Under the pieces are notes generated by a model that worked only from the letters and a program-made list of their open reading frames with translations, had not been told where the DNA came from and did no database searches. DNA of 64,000 nt from Phycisphaerae bacterium (GTDB taxonomy: Bacteria > Planctomycetota > Phycisphaerae > Sedimentisphaerales > UBA12454), in the NCBI GenBank assembly GCA_041652575.1, contig JBAZHC010000001.1, positions 124,001-188,000 of the forward strand, in the 5' to 3' direction. Position 1 is the first letter of the stretch. Every line of letters starts with the position of its first letter. Of this stretch, positions 8,938 through 16,116 are shown piece after piece. The translations under genes and the position numbers were made by a program.

Positions 8938-9459
8938 ATGCATTTAGATTTTAATACCTTATCTATGATGAAATTAAGAAGTTCTCCGGGGGAGGCTCTC
9001 GATAAAGTATCTAAAGAAGGCAAGGCCTTTATTATCGAAAGAAATGGTCACCAAGAAGCCTGCCTGGTTCCTGTTTGGTATTTTTTGCCTGATATTCCAA
9101 AAGATAGAATTAGTAATGAGTTAGAAATATTACACCAAAAAGGAGAAAAACCTTCATTAAGGTTTTCTGATAATCATGAATTGGAAATCTTGTTTAAAGA
9201 ATGTTTAATGAATTATGAAATAACAATTAGAATTGTTCTTCCTCATGGATATCCAAACAACGTCCCGAAAATCTATGCTTCGCCTATTAGAAAAGATGCA
9301 CCCCACTTATGGCATGATGGTGCTTTATGCATTTTTGGAATTATGGCTACTTGGAATCCTGGTAAACACAATATCGGTACTGTATTAGACCTAAGTCGAA
9401 AATGGCTTTCGAAATATAGCGAATGGGAAAAAAATGAAATTTGGCCAGTTGAAGGTTGA
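8938..9459 (+). CDS. Phd/YefM-like domain fused to an E2-like domain
   Basis: 173 residues in two parts. Residues about 11-50 (KLRSSPGEALDKVSKEGKAF...ACLVPVWYF) follow the pattern of Phd/YefM antitoxins: the SPGEALDKV helix, an FIIERNG strand-turn and a LVPVWYF strand. Residues about 75-173 form a second UBC-like domain with LPHGYPNNVPKIYA, HDGALCIFGIMATWNPG (Cys131 at the active-site position) and SRKWLSKYSEWEKNEIWP. It is paralogous to the preceding E2. AAAGGA eight bases before the ATG at 8938 fixes the start. The Phd-like part could bind DNA or anchor a partner; no toxin gene is adjacent. Confidence 0.75.
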   Translation: MHLDFNTLSMMKLRSSPGEALDKVSKEGKAFIIERNGHQEACLVPVWYFLPDIPKDRISNELEILHQKGEKPSLRFSDNHELEILFKECLMNYEITIRIVLPHGYPNNVPKIYASPIRKDAPHLWHDGALCIFGIMATWNPGKHNIGTVLDLSRKWLSKYSEWEKNEIWPVEG

Positions 9460-9467
9460 AATAAAAA

Positions 9468-10313
9468 ATGAACGAAGAAAAAACATTTACACGAATAGAA
9501 AAATTATTTGATATTGGATTACTTAATAATAGCAGAATTCTTATTGTTGGGTGTGGTTCAGGTGGCGGTAATCTGGCTTTACAATTAGCTATGTCTGGTA
9601 TCAAAAATTTTACACTAGTAGACAAGGATGTACTTGAGATAGAAAATGTCATTAGGCATGTTTGTGGAAGAAAATTTATAGGCAAAAGGAAAGTTGATGC
9701 ACTTGAGGAAGTTTTATTAGACAGAAATCCTGAGATTAAAATAAGGAAGTTCGACGTAGATATAATGAACTTTGACCTTCTTGAATCTGAAATAAAAGCT
9801 CATACTTTAGTCGTTTTGGCTACCGACAATGAACCTTCTCGCTATTTAATTAACGATATTTGTGTGCATAATAATATTCCATTTGTAGTTGGACGAGTAT
9901 TTACTCGTGGTATTGGTGGAGAAGTTTTTATTTATCGCCCCAAAATAGGCGGTTGTTTAGCATGTTTAGAAAGTTTTCTGGGAAGAACCAAATATCGTCA
10001 GGGGATAAGAGAAATAGATTTGGTATCGGAGAAAGAAAGGGAACAAATGTATGGCATGGAAATAGCTGAAATAAAAGATTCCCCTGGCCTTAATGTTGAT
10101 ATATCTTTTATTACGGCCTTTCATACAAGATTTGCACTTGACGCAATTGCTGAGACATTAAAAGTACGTCCTAAATATATGCAAGCTATTCCTGATAATT
10201 ATATTATATGGGGGAATAGGCCAACGCCTCCTTTTACAAAACATTTTCAAATTCAACGCTTTAACCTGCCACCACAGGAAGGATGCCAAATATGTTCGCA
10301 AGAAAAAAAATAA
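9468..10313 (+). CDS. E1-like adenylating enzyme (ThiF/MoeB fold)
   Basis: 281 residues. The Rossmann nucleotide-binding loop ILIVGCGSGGGNLALQLA (Gly-rich at 28-34), VDKD (Asp52, Asp54) and VVLATDN (around 117-121) match the ThiF/E1 superfamily, which adenylates C-terminal glycines. A zinc site is formed by CLAC (163/166) and CQIC (273/276). There is no cysteine between 166 and 273, where thioester-forming E1s carry theirs, so transfer may go straight from the acyl-adenylate to an E2 cysteine. It follows the second E2 after eight bases; the JAB gene overlaps its 3' end. Confidence 0.9.
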   Translation: MNEEKTFTRIEKLFDIGLLNNSRILIVGCGSGGGNLALQLAMSGIKNFTLVDKDVLEIENVIRHVCGRKFIGKRKVDALEEVLLDRNPEIKIRKFDVDIMNFDLLESEIKAHTLVVLATDNEPSRYLINDICVHNNIPFVVGRVFTRGIGGEVFIYRPKIGGCLACLESFLGRTKYRQGIREIDLVSEKEREQMYGMEIAEIKDSPGLNVDISFITAFHTRFALDAIAETLKVRPKYMQAIPDNYIIWGNRPTPPFTKHFQIQRFNLPPQEGCQICSQEKK

Positions 10314-11236
10314 ATAAGATTCCAGTTCAAATTTGTATTTGCAAAGATGTATTAAATTCGATTTTCGACGAATGCGATAAAAATGATATTGATGAAACTG
10401 GTGGTCGTATAATTGGATATTATAATCAAAATAGAAATAAATTAAATATCAATGTTTGTGGTTTAATTGCTTCTGGTCCAAATGCAAAAAGTTCACCAAC
10501 GAGTTTTTTTCAAGATGGGATTTACCAAGAAAGTATCTTTAGAAAATTAGAAGAAGAATATCCTAACATTGAACATCTTGGAAATTGGCATACGCATCAT
10601 GTAAATGGTTTGCAAACCTTAAGCGGAGGAGATATAACTACTTATATACGAACGGTTAATCATGATAATCACAATACAGATTTTTTTTATGCCCTTTTAG
10701 TTATAGCCAAAAATAATAAAAGTTTTTTTAATAAAGAAAGATATTTAGTTAAACATTTTTTGCTCAAAAGAGGCGAAACTGATGTTCAAGAAATTCCGCC
10801 TGCCCAAGTTAAAATTATTAAAGAGCCGGCGTTATTCATAGACAAACAGGCTAATATTGAAGATGCTCCTATAAAACAAACTTCGACTCTGACTCAATCA
10901 ATGATTAATCATACTCGGGCTGTTGACAAAGAATTTATTTCTGAAATGTATCCAGAATTAAAACCATTTTTATTAAAACAGACAAAAAGTTTGTGCTGGA
11001 GAGGCGAAATTAATCTTATAGATAATTCATCTGTTGAAATTTTAGTGTTGGAATCAATTGATGATGGAGTGTTATCGTATTCCATAACTTTATCTACCTC
11101 TTGCAAATCCTTTTTTTCATGCCAGCAATTGTATCTTAAACGAAAATTTGGTTCAGCATGGAAAGCTATATATTTGTTTGAAAGAGATTTGAATAAAGAG
11201 ATATTTAAAAAGTTAAAAAAGATATTACCTTTTTAG
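10292..11236 (+). CDS. JAMM/JAB-family metallo-isopeptidase with C-terminal extension
   Basis: 314 residues. The JAMM zinc-protease signature is present: Glu35 in DETGGRIIGYY, then NWHTHHVNGLQTLSGGD with His100, His102, Ser111 and Asp114. Enzymes of this type process ubiquitin-like precursors and remove them from targets. About 160 residues follow the catalytic domain, ending in a separate alpha/beta segment without a recognised family. AGGAAGG at 10276-10282 abuts the ATG at 10283 but sits nine bases before the ATG at 10292, which decides the start. It overlaps the E1 gene, supporting one functional unit. Confidence 0.87.
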   Translation: MFARKKINKIPVQICICKDVLNSIFDECDKNDIDETGGRIIGYYNQNRNKLNINVCGLIASGPNAKSSPTSFFQDGIYQESIFRKLEEEYPNIEHLGNWHTHHVNGLQTLSGGDITTYIRTVNHDNHNTDFFYALLVIAKNNKSFFNKERYLVKHFLLKRGETDVQEIPPAQVKIIKEPALFIDKQANIEDAPIKQTSTLTQSMINHTRAVDKEFISEMYPELKPFLLKQTKSLCWRGEINLIDNSSVEILVLESIDDGVLSYSITLSTSCKSFFSCQQLYLKRKFGSAWKAIYLFERDLNKEIFKKLKKILPF

Positions 11237-11252
11237 TTGTCATGGAGAAAAA

Positions 11253-12086
11253 ATGAATATAGTTACACTTAATGTTGGTCAGGGCGCGATGGCCATTGTT
11301 CGCCACAACCAAGATGCTATTATAGTAGATGCTCATATTCCTCCATCGGGAGATGAGACGGTAACTTATGTGAAAGGAATGTTGGCGTCTTTTTTAAAGA
11401 ATTATTCTGTTCGAGGTTTAATATTAACTAGCTTTGATGCAGATCATGCCGACCCATATGGTGTAGGATTGGTTCTTAAAAAATATAGACCTGATTGGGT
11501 TATGTATCCTAAATATTATAAAGATACTGAGCAGACAAAAAAAGTATTTCAGATTATAGAACAACAGGAAAAAGAAAGAAAAAACTCTGAAACCCCTCTT
11601 CGAAGAATCTCTGTTCGTCTCGATAAAATCGATTCTCGTAAACTTACAGACTTATCTGACCAATTTTATTTTGAATTATTTTCACCACATCCTGAAGATA
11701 TGAATAGTTCTAACAATTCAGGCATTGTACTTCGTATGCAAGACAAGGGCAACGGAGGATTTTCTTATTTAATTACTGGTGACACCGAAAATGATAGGTG
11801 GGAAACAATCAATCGGTTATTTGGGGAATCATTACGTTCAGACGTAATGGCCGCTCCGCATCATGGTTCAAAAACAGGAATAAATGCAGAAACTCTTCTT
11901 TTGGTTTCACCAAATACAGTATTAATTAGCGCTGGAGTTGATAACCAATATGGCCATCCTGATCCCCAAGCGGTTGCCGTGTACAATAAAACAGCTAAAC
12001 ATGTTTTTTCAACAAATATAGAAGGTGGTGTTTCACTCTATACTTATCGTGGAGAAAATGATTTTGAAACTAAACTATTCAGATGA
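11253..12086 (+). CDS. Metallo-beta-lactamase-fold protein (ComEC/Rec2 soluble-domain type)
   Basis: 277 residues: NVGQGAMAIV at the start, TSFDADHADPYG in place of the canonical HxHxDH, ITGDTEND, APHHGSKTG and GHPDP near the end. This is the pattern of the ComEC-like hydrolase branch, whose members can degrade nucleic acid. The first two metal-ligand histidines are replaced (SFDADH), a known variation in this branch, so activity is plausible but unproven. MBL-fold genes are known companions of some bacterial E1/E2/JAB loci. It lies 16 bases after the JAB gene. Confidence 0.85.
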   Translation: MNIVTLNVGQGAMAIVRHNQDAIIVDAHIPPSGDETVTYVKGMLASFLKNYSVRGLILTSFDADHADPYGVGLVLKKYRPDWVMYPKYYKDTEQTKKVFQIIEQQEKERKNSETPLRRISVRLDKIDSRKLTDLSDQFYFELFSPHPEDMNSSNNSGIVLRMQDKGNGGFSYLITGDTENDRWETINRLFGESLRSDVMAAPHHGSKTGINAETLLLVSPNTVLISAGVDNQYGHPDPQAVAVYNKTAKHVFSTNIEGGVSLYTYRGENDFETKLFR

Positions 12087-12110
12087 AAACTTAGCTACGG
12101 AGAGTGTTAT

Positions 12111-12638
12111 ATGTCGGCATGGAAAAAGCTTTTAATATATTTTTTTATAATAGGACTGCCTTTTATTTGCATTGTATTTGCGATTGCAATTTATCGAGGA
12201 GATGAAATACGGCTTTGGGATAAAATCATCGTTACGCCTAATCTCAAAGACTACGTTCCTCGATCTGAATATGAAAAAATCAAGGAAGAACATTTAGCCA
12301 ATCTCTCAAAAATGCAGTTGTTTAAATTGCAGACTAATACCTTTGAAACGGACACTAAGTATTCATTTTCTGTGTTATCATCTGCGATGTCCCGTATGGG
12401 CAAAATTAATACTAAGAGCCCCGCTGACAATGAGGCCATTAGAGACCTTTACAAACATATTCAGAAATGTCTGAGTGCTATAGGCATCTATAATGACCAC
12501 TGCGATGGGGAACAGCCTTCGACTTATACGGCCGTTATTGAATTTCAGACAAAAAATAAATTGGAGGCCGATGGCATTGTTGGGGAAAAGACTTGGAAGG
12601 CTATAAAAGCAACCTTTGACAAAGAAAAAGTAGACTAA
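12111..12638 (+). CDS. Membrane-anchored protein with peptidoglycan-binding domain
   Basis: 175 residues. One N-terminal membrane helix (LLIYFFIIGLPFICIVFAIAI) is followed by a helical linker and a C-terminal PG_binding_1-type domain (IQKCLSAIGIYNDHCDG...YTAVIEFQTKNKLEADGIVG...TWKAI). The protein would hold the domain in the periplasm. It has no catalytic domain. Its place after the MBL gene suggests an envelope-facing module of the operon. Confidence 0.75.
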   Translation: MSAWKKLLIYFFIIGLPFICIVFAIAIYRGDEIRLWDKIIVTPNLKDYVPRSEYEKIKEEHLANLSKMQLFKLQTNTFETDTKYSFSVLSSAMSRMGKINTKSPADNEAIRDLYKHIQKCLSAIGIYNDHCDGEQPSTYTAVIEFQTKNKLEADGIVGEKTWKAIKATFDKEKVD

Positions 12639-12702
12639 TTTCCAATCTTAATTGGACGTTAGGCTGAAATAACTTATTTAAGAAAAGAACAAGGAGTGCT
12701 TT

Positions 12703-13404
12703 ATGGCAAAATTTAACACGTATACAGCTTATGCTAGGTTCTTTCCTTGTATTATATCAGCTTTGCCGCTTTTTATTCTTTGGTTTTTTCTATCAGATAA
12801 TATACAGATTAGAGAATTAGGAACTTATCTTTTAGGTTTAAAGTTCTATGGCGGTACAACATTATCTATAGTATTTCTTTATTTTTATGCCCAAGTACTA
12901 CGCATAACCTCCAAAGTCATTCAAAAAAAGCTTTTTATCGATAAAAACGGATTTCCAACAACATATCTAATGACGTATGCTGATAATACAATTTCAAAAA
13001 GCCATAAAGACAAATATAGACAGCTTGTGAAAAAACAATTTGATATTGATTTATTGAATGAAAGTGAAGAAGCCGCTGATATTACAGAGGCAAGAAAACG
13101 CCTGAATGAAGCTACTCAGTTAGTTAGACTAAAAGTTAAAGAGGGTTATTTAGTTTCGAAACAAAATATCTGGTATGGATTCGTGAGAAATTTAATTGGT
13201 GGAATAATATACTCTGTAATTTTCTGCATTATAAATATTATAGTGGGGTCTATATGGTATAAAAATCCCATTCTTATTATCATATCAATCATTTTACTTG
13301 TTGTTTATATAGTTTTGTTCTTGCTTCGCAAGCAAATCCTCGTACAAACCGCCGAATCTTATGCGAATCAGTTAATCGCCGAATTTATGGCCGAGGAAAA
13401 ATAG
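12703..13404 (+). CDS. Four-helix membrane protein, last gene of the conjugation operon
   Basis: 233 residues with two N-terminal membrane helices (about 12-32 and 44-66), a hydrophilic, probably cytoplasmic middle of about 90 residues, and two C-terminal helices (about 164-212). No family is recognised. The 2+2 helix layout recalls membrane effectors placed at the end of defence operons, but that is analogy only. AAGGAG lies before the ATG. Base composition is AT-rich like the preceding genes, so it is included in the same unit despite a 64-base gap. Confidence 0.7.
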   Translation: MAKFNTYTAYARFFPCIISALPLFILWFFLSDNIQIRELGTYLLGLKFYGGTTLSIVFLYFYAQVLRITSKVIQKKLFIDKNGFPTTYLMTYADNTISKSHKDKYRQLVKKQFDIDLLNESEEAADITEARKRLNEATQLVRLKVKEGYLVSKQNIWYGFVRNLIGGIIYSVIFCIINIIVGSIWYKNPILIIISIILLVVYIVLFLLRKQILVQTAESYANQLIAEFMAEEK

Positions 13405-13450
13405 ATTCCCGCTCCCCGATCAGGTCGAGGACAGGCTATGGCGGGAATAA
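13404..13450. repeat. GATTCCCGC dispersed inverted repeat, copy A
   Basis: GATTCCCGCTCCCCGA...GCGGGAAT pairs its ends GATTCCCGC/GCGGGAAT around a variable middle. Related copies lie at 25397-25446 and 29354-29397. It begins at the stop codon of the last operon gene and marks the end of the AT-rich segment; it may also act as a terminator. Confidence 0.6.
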
Positions 13451-13552
13451 AAGATTAGAAAAGTATGAAGGGTGAGAAAGAAAACCCCCCGGCACACCCT
13501 TCATAGGCGGGTAAAGGTCCGGGGGCTAAATAATTTTAATGAACCCGATTAT

Positions 13553-14281
13553 ATGAAAAAACGACCGGAAGAAATTTTATACGAACTGCAAAAAACGGTA
13601 ACGGAGGAGTTTTTCAAGGAGAATCCATTAAAAAAATTTCCGGAAGATTTTTTGAGTAACAGGGTTAAGAAAGAGCTGAAAGCGCATTTTACGGTATCTC
13701 TGCCGGAGGTGAAGCTAAGCAAAAGGATTACGGGGGCATCGCATCGGGATAGACGCAAAAAGATAGACCTTAAAGATGTAATGAGGCATTATTATCGCGT
13801 TATGGCGATAGAAGAAAACTCGGCGGATAAATACTTCGTAGTGGGACTGCCGGGGGGGAAGCTGAAAATAAACGCACACAGGAAATTTGAAATCTGCTCT
13901 GAAAAAGGTCCCTCTTCGCACAAAGGCTTCGCCGGGACAGGTCCCTCTTCGCACAAAGGCTTCGCCGGGACAGGTACCTCTTCGCACAAAGGCTCCGCCG
14001 GGACAGGTGATGTGCTTCTGGAATTCGACAGTCTGGAGCAGGCGAAGTATCTGCTTTACGCAAGGAGAAAAGAACAATGCGTATATAAACTGCCAAAGAG
14101 CAAAGTTGTGGTGAAAAGGGCGGTGGAGAAATACGAAAAATACATCAAAGAAGTAAAAGAGGAACTGGCAAAGGCGTTTATGAGACGAGGAGTGAAAAGG
14201 GAACTGGCGGAAGAGTTTGCGAAGTTGGTGATTGAGGAGAAATTAACATTTAAAGGAACCTCTAATAATTCGGGGAATTGA
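13553..14281 (+). CDS. Basic hypothetical protein with in-frame 33-bp triplicate repeat
   Basis: About 242 residues, lysine/glutamate rich, with no recognised family. The sequence from KKRPEEILYELQKTVTEEF to the end looks like a real helical protein, interrupted at about residues 119-151 by three copies of an 11-residue unit GPSSHKGFAGT. The ATG at 13553 is preferred; the in-frame GTG at 13472 would read through a GC-rich CCCCCGG/CCGGGGG hairpin. It is more GC-rich than the operon before it and is not clearly part of it. Confidence 0.5.
   Translation: MKKRPEEILYELQKTVTEEFFKENPLKKFPEDFLSNRVKKELKAHFTVSLPEVKLSKRITGASHRDRRKKIDLKDVMRHYYRVMAIEENSADKYFVVGLPGGKLKINAHRKFEICSEKGPSSHKGFAGTGPSSHKGFAGTGTSSHKGSAGTGDVLLEFDSLEQAKYLLYARRKEQCVYKLPKSKVVVKRAVEKYEKYIKEVKEELAKAFMRRGVKRELAEEFAKLVIEEKLTFKGTSNNSGN
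13907..14005 (+). repeat. Three tandem 33-bp units inside a coding region
   Basis: Units at 13907-13939, 13940-13972 and 13973-14005 each read GGTCCCTCTTCGCACAAAGG... with the third slightly diverged (GGTACC, GGCTCCGCC). 33 is a multiple of three, so the host frame is kept and each unit adds GPSSHKGFAGT or a variant. The core includes GGCTTCGCCGGGACAGG, resembling the GC-rich dispersed repeats of this genome. Confidence 0.85.
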
Positions 14282-14430
14282 GATTTCGGATAAAAAAACG
14301 TACCCTACCATATGCCCCCTAAGGGGATCTGCCCCCACAGTTTCCTCGAAGCGAGAAAACTAAGCATAGAAAATCTACACTTCGCTCCGACAGGGCTAAC
14401 CACGCTAACCCTGAGTGTTTGCGGGCGGTT

Positions 14431-14919
14431 TCAGAAAGTTGTCAGGTCGTACTCAAGCTCGAATCTTAGTTTATGGTCGGCCTCTTCGTGGGCCAGCCTT
14501 GTGAAAAGATTTTTCAGGTCCGGCTGTTCGACGATTTCCGCCAACTCAGCGTAAAGCCTGCGCGAGGTCTCTTCCTTTTTCATTCCTATAACAAGCAGGT
14601 CGGCATAAGTCATTTCCGGGGTCGGAACAACGTCCTTTGCATAATCGACAATGTTGAGCTTTCCCACTTCGAGCGTACCTATCGCGGCCTTGCCGAGCCT
14701 GACGGCGTGCAGCTTTGTTTCGTGTTCGAGTTCCTCAGCGGCTAAATCTATAAGGGTTTTGACCAGCTTTTTATCTTTTACTATGCTCGAGAGTTTCATA
14801 TAAAACGACTGGGCGTCAATCTCCCGGCCGATTGCGAAATCCAGAACCTCGTCGGCAGACTTGAATTTTATTACATCGTAATCCCATTTGGCGACCTGTT
14901 TAACTTCCTGCTTATCCAT
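14431..14919 (-). CDS. Ferritin-like (rubrerythrin-type) di-iron protein
   Basis: 162 residues forming a four-helix bundle with di-iron ligands: Glu in IGREIDAQSFY, EELEHETKLH, KKEETSRRLY and HEEADHKLRF. Such proteins handle peroxide or iron in the cytoplasm. The rubredoxin-like CxxC tail of classical rubrerythrin is missing, so it is the shorter erythrin/ferritin-like form. It is monocistronic; the 150 bases to the preceding gene hold only a CTAACC/GGGTTAGC-like repeat. Confidence 0.85.
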   Translation of the reverse strand: MDKQEVKQVAKWDYDVIKFKSADEVLDFAIGREIDAQSFYMKLSSIVKDKKLVKTLIDLAAEELEHETKLHAVRLGKAAIGTLEVGKLNIVDYAKDVVPTPEMTYADLLVIGMKKEETSRRLYAELAEIVEQPDLKNLFTRLAHEEADHKLRFELEYDLTTF

Positions 14920-15054
14920 TTTAGCTCTCCTTTATCTGTGTCCTGTATTATACCGCCGGGGCGGATGAATAGCAATAATTCGTTAAGCCCCTTGCAAAGC
15001 CATAAAAGCAACGGTAAAATGTAGAATATAATGAAAAAGACACGGATTGTGATT

Positions 15055-15199
15055 AAATCCGAAGCACTAAACCCGAAATTCGAAACAAATTTAAAACTCG
15101 AATTTCCAAAGGTTCAAAACGCCAAATTAGCAGGTTTTGGTCATTTGAATTTTGGTAATTTGGATTTGTTTAGGGTTTCGATATTCGGATTTCGGATTT
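15055..15199. repeat. Long imperfect palindromic intergenic element
   Basis: The left arm begins AAATCCGAAGCACTAAACCC and the right arm ends TTCGATATTCGGATTTCGG. AAATCCGAA pairs with TTCGGATTT, and CAAATTTAAAA/CCAAA segments pair with TTTGG/ATTTGTTT. It is a non-coding, AT-rich palindrome of the kind scattered between genes in several environmental bacterial lineages. An open frame across it is low-complexity and not credible. A short CCGCC/GGCGG hairpin follows at about 15209-15221. Confidence 0.65.
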
Positions 15200-15251
15200 T
15201 TAACTCCGTCCGCCTTTGGCGGGTGATTTAAGCTATTTTGAGGGGCTTATT

Positions 15252-15935
15252 ATGAAAAAATGGATTTTTGTTTTTATCGTTTTATTTTTTTCCATTGTCT
15301 GTGCCCAGACTGAAGAGCCAAATGTGCTCAGGGATATCCAAAACTCCATTACGTATTTGAAGCAGGAGGTGGAAAGTCTTCAGAGTACCGTGGAATCGCA
15401 GAAACGGGAAATAGCCTATTTGCGAAAATTATGCGCCGATGCGGGAATCTATGTAATACCGCAGATACAGGAGGATAAGAAATCCAAAACAACCGGCGGA
15501 ATAAGCAAGCCGATTTTCGGCGTGTATTTGGGCGAAACGCTTGAGACGTTGAGCGGCCGGTTAAAAGTTTTGCCGAGCGATTATGTTTTCGCGGATAAAG
15601 ATACTCCCGGCCAGGTCTGGTTACTCGAAAATAACGACCCGAACATAAAATCTATTCTGGTCTGCGTCTTCAATGAACGGGTTTATGAAATAGATATTGA
15701 GTTTACCGATGCCAGCGCAAAAAACAGGAAGATAGTAGAAATTCAATTAAAAGGCGATTACCAGCCGGTATATCAAAATACTTTTGAAACGATGATTGAC
15801 GGAGTCAATATCGGAATCGAATTGAACTGGCAGGAGAACATCAAAAAGGACGACGGGAAATTAATGTTAACCTATATTCACATCCCGATATTGAGGGGAA
15901 TTTACGCTGAACTGGAAAAACGCAAAAGCCGGTAA
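15252..15935 (+). CDS. Secreted coiled-coil protein, unknown function
   Basis: 227 residues: signal peptide (WIFVFIVLFFSIVCA), then a heptad-like coiled coil (DIQNSITYLKQEVESLQSTV...EIAYLRKLC), then a compact domain with GVYLGETLETLSGRLKVLP and a lysine-rich tail. The compact part is reminiscent of small bacterial domains that compare sequence-derived offsets (DUF-type, secreted), but no function is known to me. GAGGGG lies six bases before the ATG at 15252; an in-frame upstream GTG/ATG lacks such a site. It is followed by the ilvB promoter. Confidence 0.6.
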   Translation: MKKWIFVFIVLFFSIVCAQTEEPNVLRDIQNSITYLKQEVESLQSTVESQKREIAYLRKLCADAGIYVIPQIQEDKKSKTTGGISKPIFGVYLGETLETLSGRLKVLPSDYVFADKDTPGQVWLLENNDPNIKSILVCVFNERVYEIDIEFTDASAKNRKIVEIQLKGDYQPVYQNTFETMIDGVNIGIELNWQENIKKDDGKLMLTYIHIPILRGIYAELEKRKSR

Positions 15936-15948
15936 ATCGGCCGGCCTC

Positions 15949-15977
15949 TTGACAAAATCGGGAAATCGTGTTAATAT
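15949..15977 (+). promoter_or_regulatory. Sigma-70-like promoter of the ilv cluster
   Basis: TTGACA (15949-15954), a 17-base spacer and TAATAT (15972-15977) precede a leader of about 130 bases. The leader contains a 14-codon mini-ORF (15997-16041) and a GTTAA/TTAAC hairpin before GGAG and the ilvB start. Confidence 0.6.
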
Positions 15978-15996
15978 AATGGTTTAAGTAAATATT

Positions 15997-16041
15997 ATGG
16001 CGCTGCGGCGGGACGTAAATCCTGATTTGGCAGGCTGTTAA
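15997..16041 (+). CDS. 14-codon leader ORF upstream of ilvB
   Basis: ATG at 15997 to TAA at 16039-16041 encodes MALRRDVNPDLAGC. It lies about 13 bases after the expected transcript start without a clear ribosome site. It has no run of Ile, Val or Leu codons, so classical attenuation by branched-chain tRNA is not supported. It could equally be a chance frame in a structured leader. Confidence 0.25.
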   Translation: MALRRDVNPDLAGC

Positions 16042-16116
16042 AGCTCGTTGCTTAACGGTCGGCACTTCAGAAAAGTCCAAAAAAGCTTCAGTTAGCTGGA
16101 ATTAGGAGTAAAAAAA

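Noticed and set aside
8359..11236. CBASS with Cap2/Cap3
   Set aside because: There is no cyclic-oligonucleotide synthase gene, and E1 and E2 are separate proteins.
13907..14005. Three 33-bp repeats as a CRISPR array
   Set aside because: The units are directly adjacent with no spacers and are in frame inside a coding region.
14312..14554. 80-residue plus-strand frame opposite the ferritin-like gene
   Set aside because: It overlaps a clear conserved gene on the other strand and has no recognisable features.
15031..15231. 66-residue open frame over the palindromic element
   Set aside because: It is made of the two arms of an AT-rich inverted repeat and has no domain or ribosome site.
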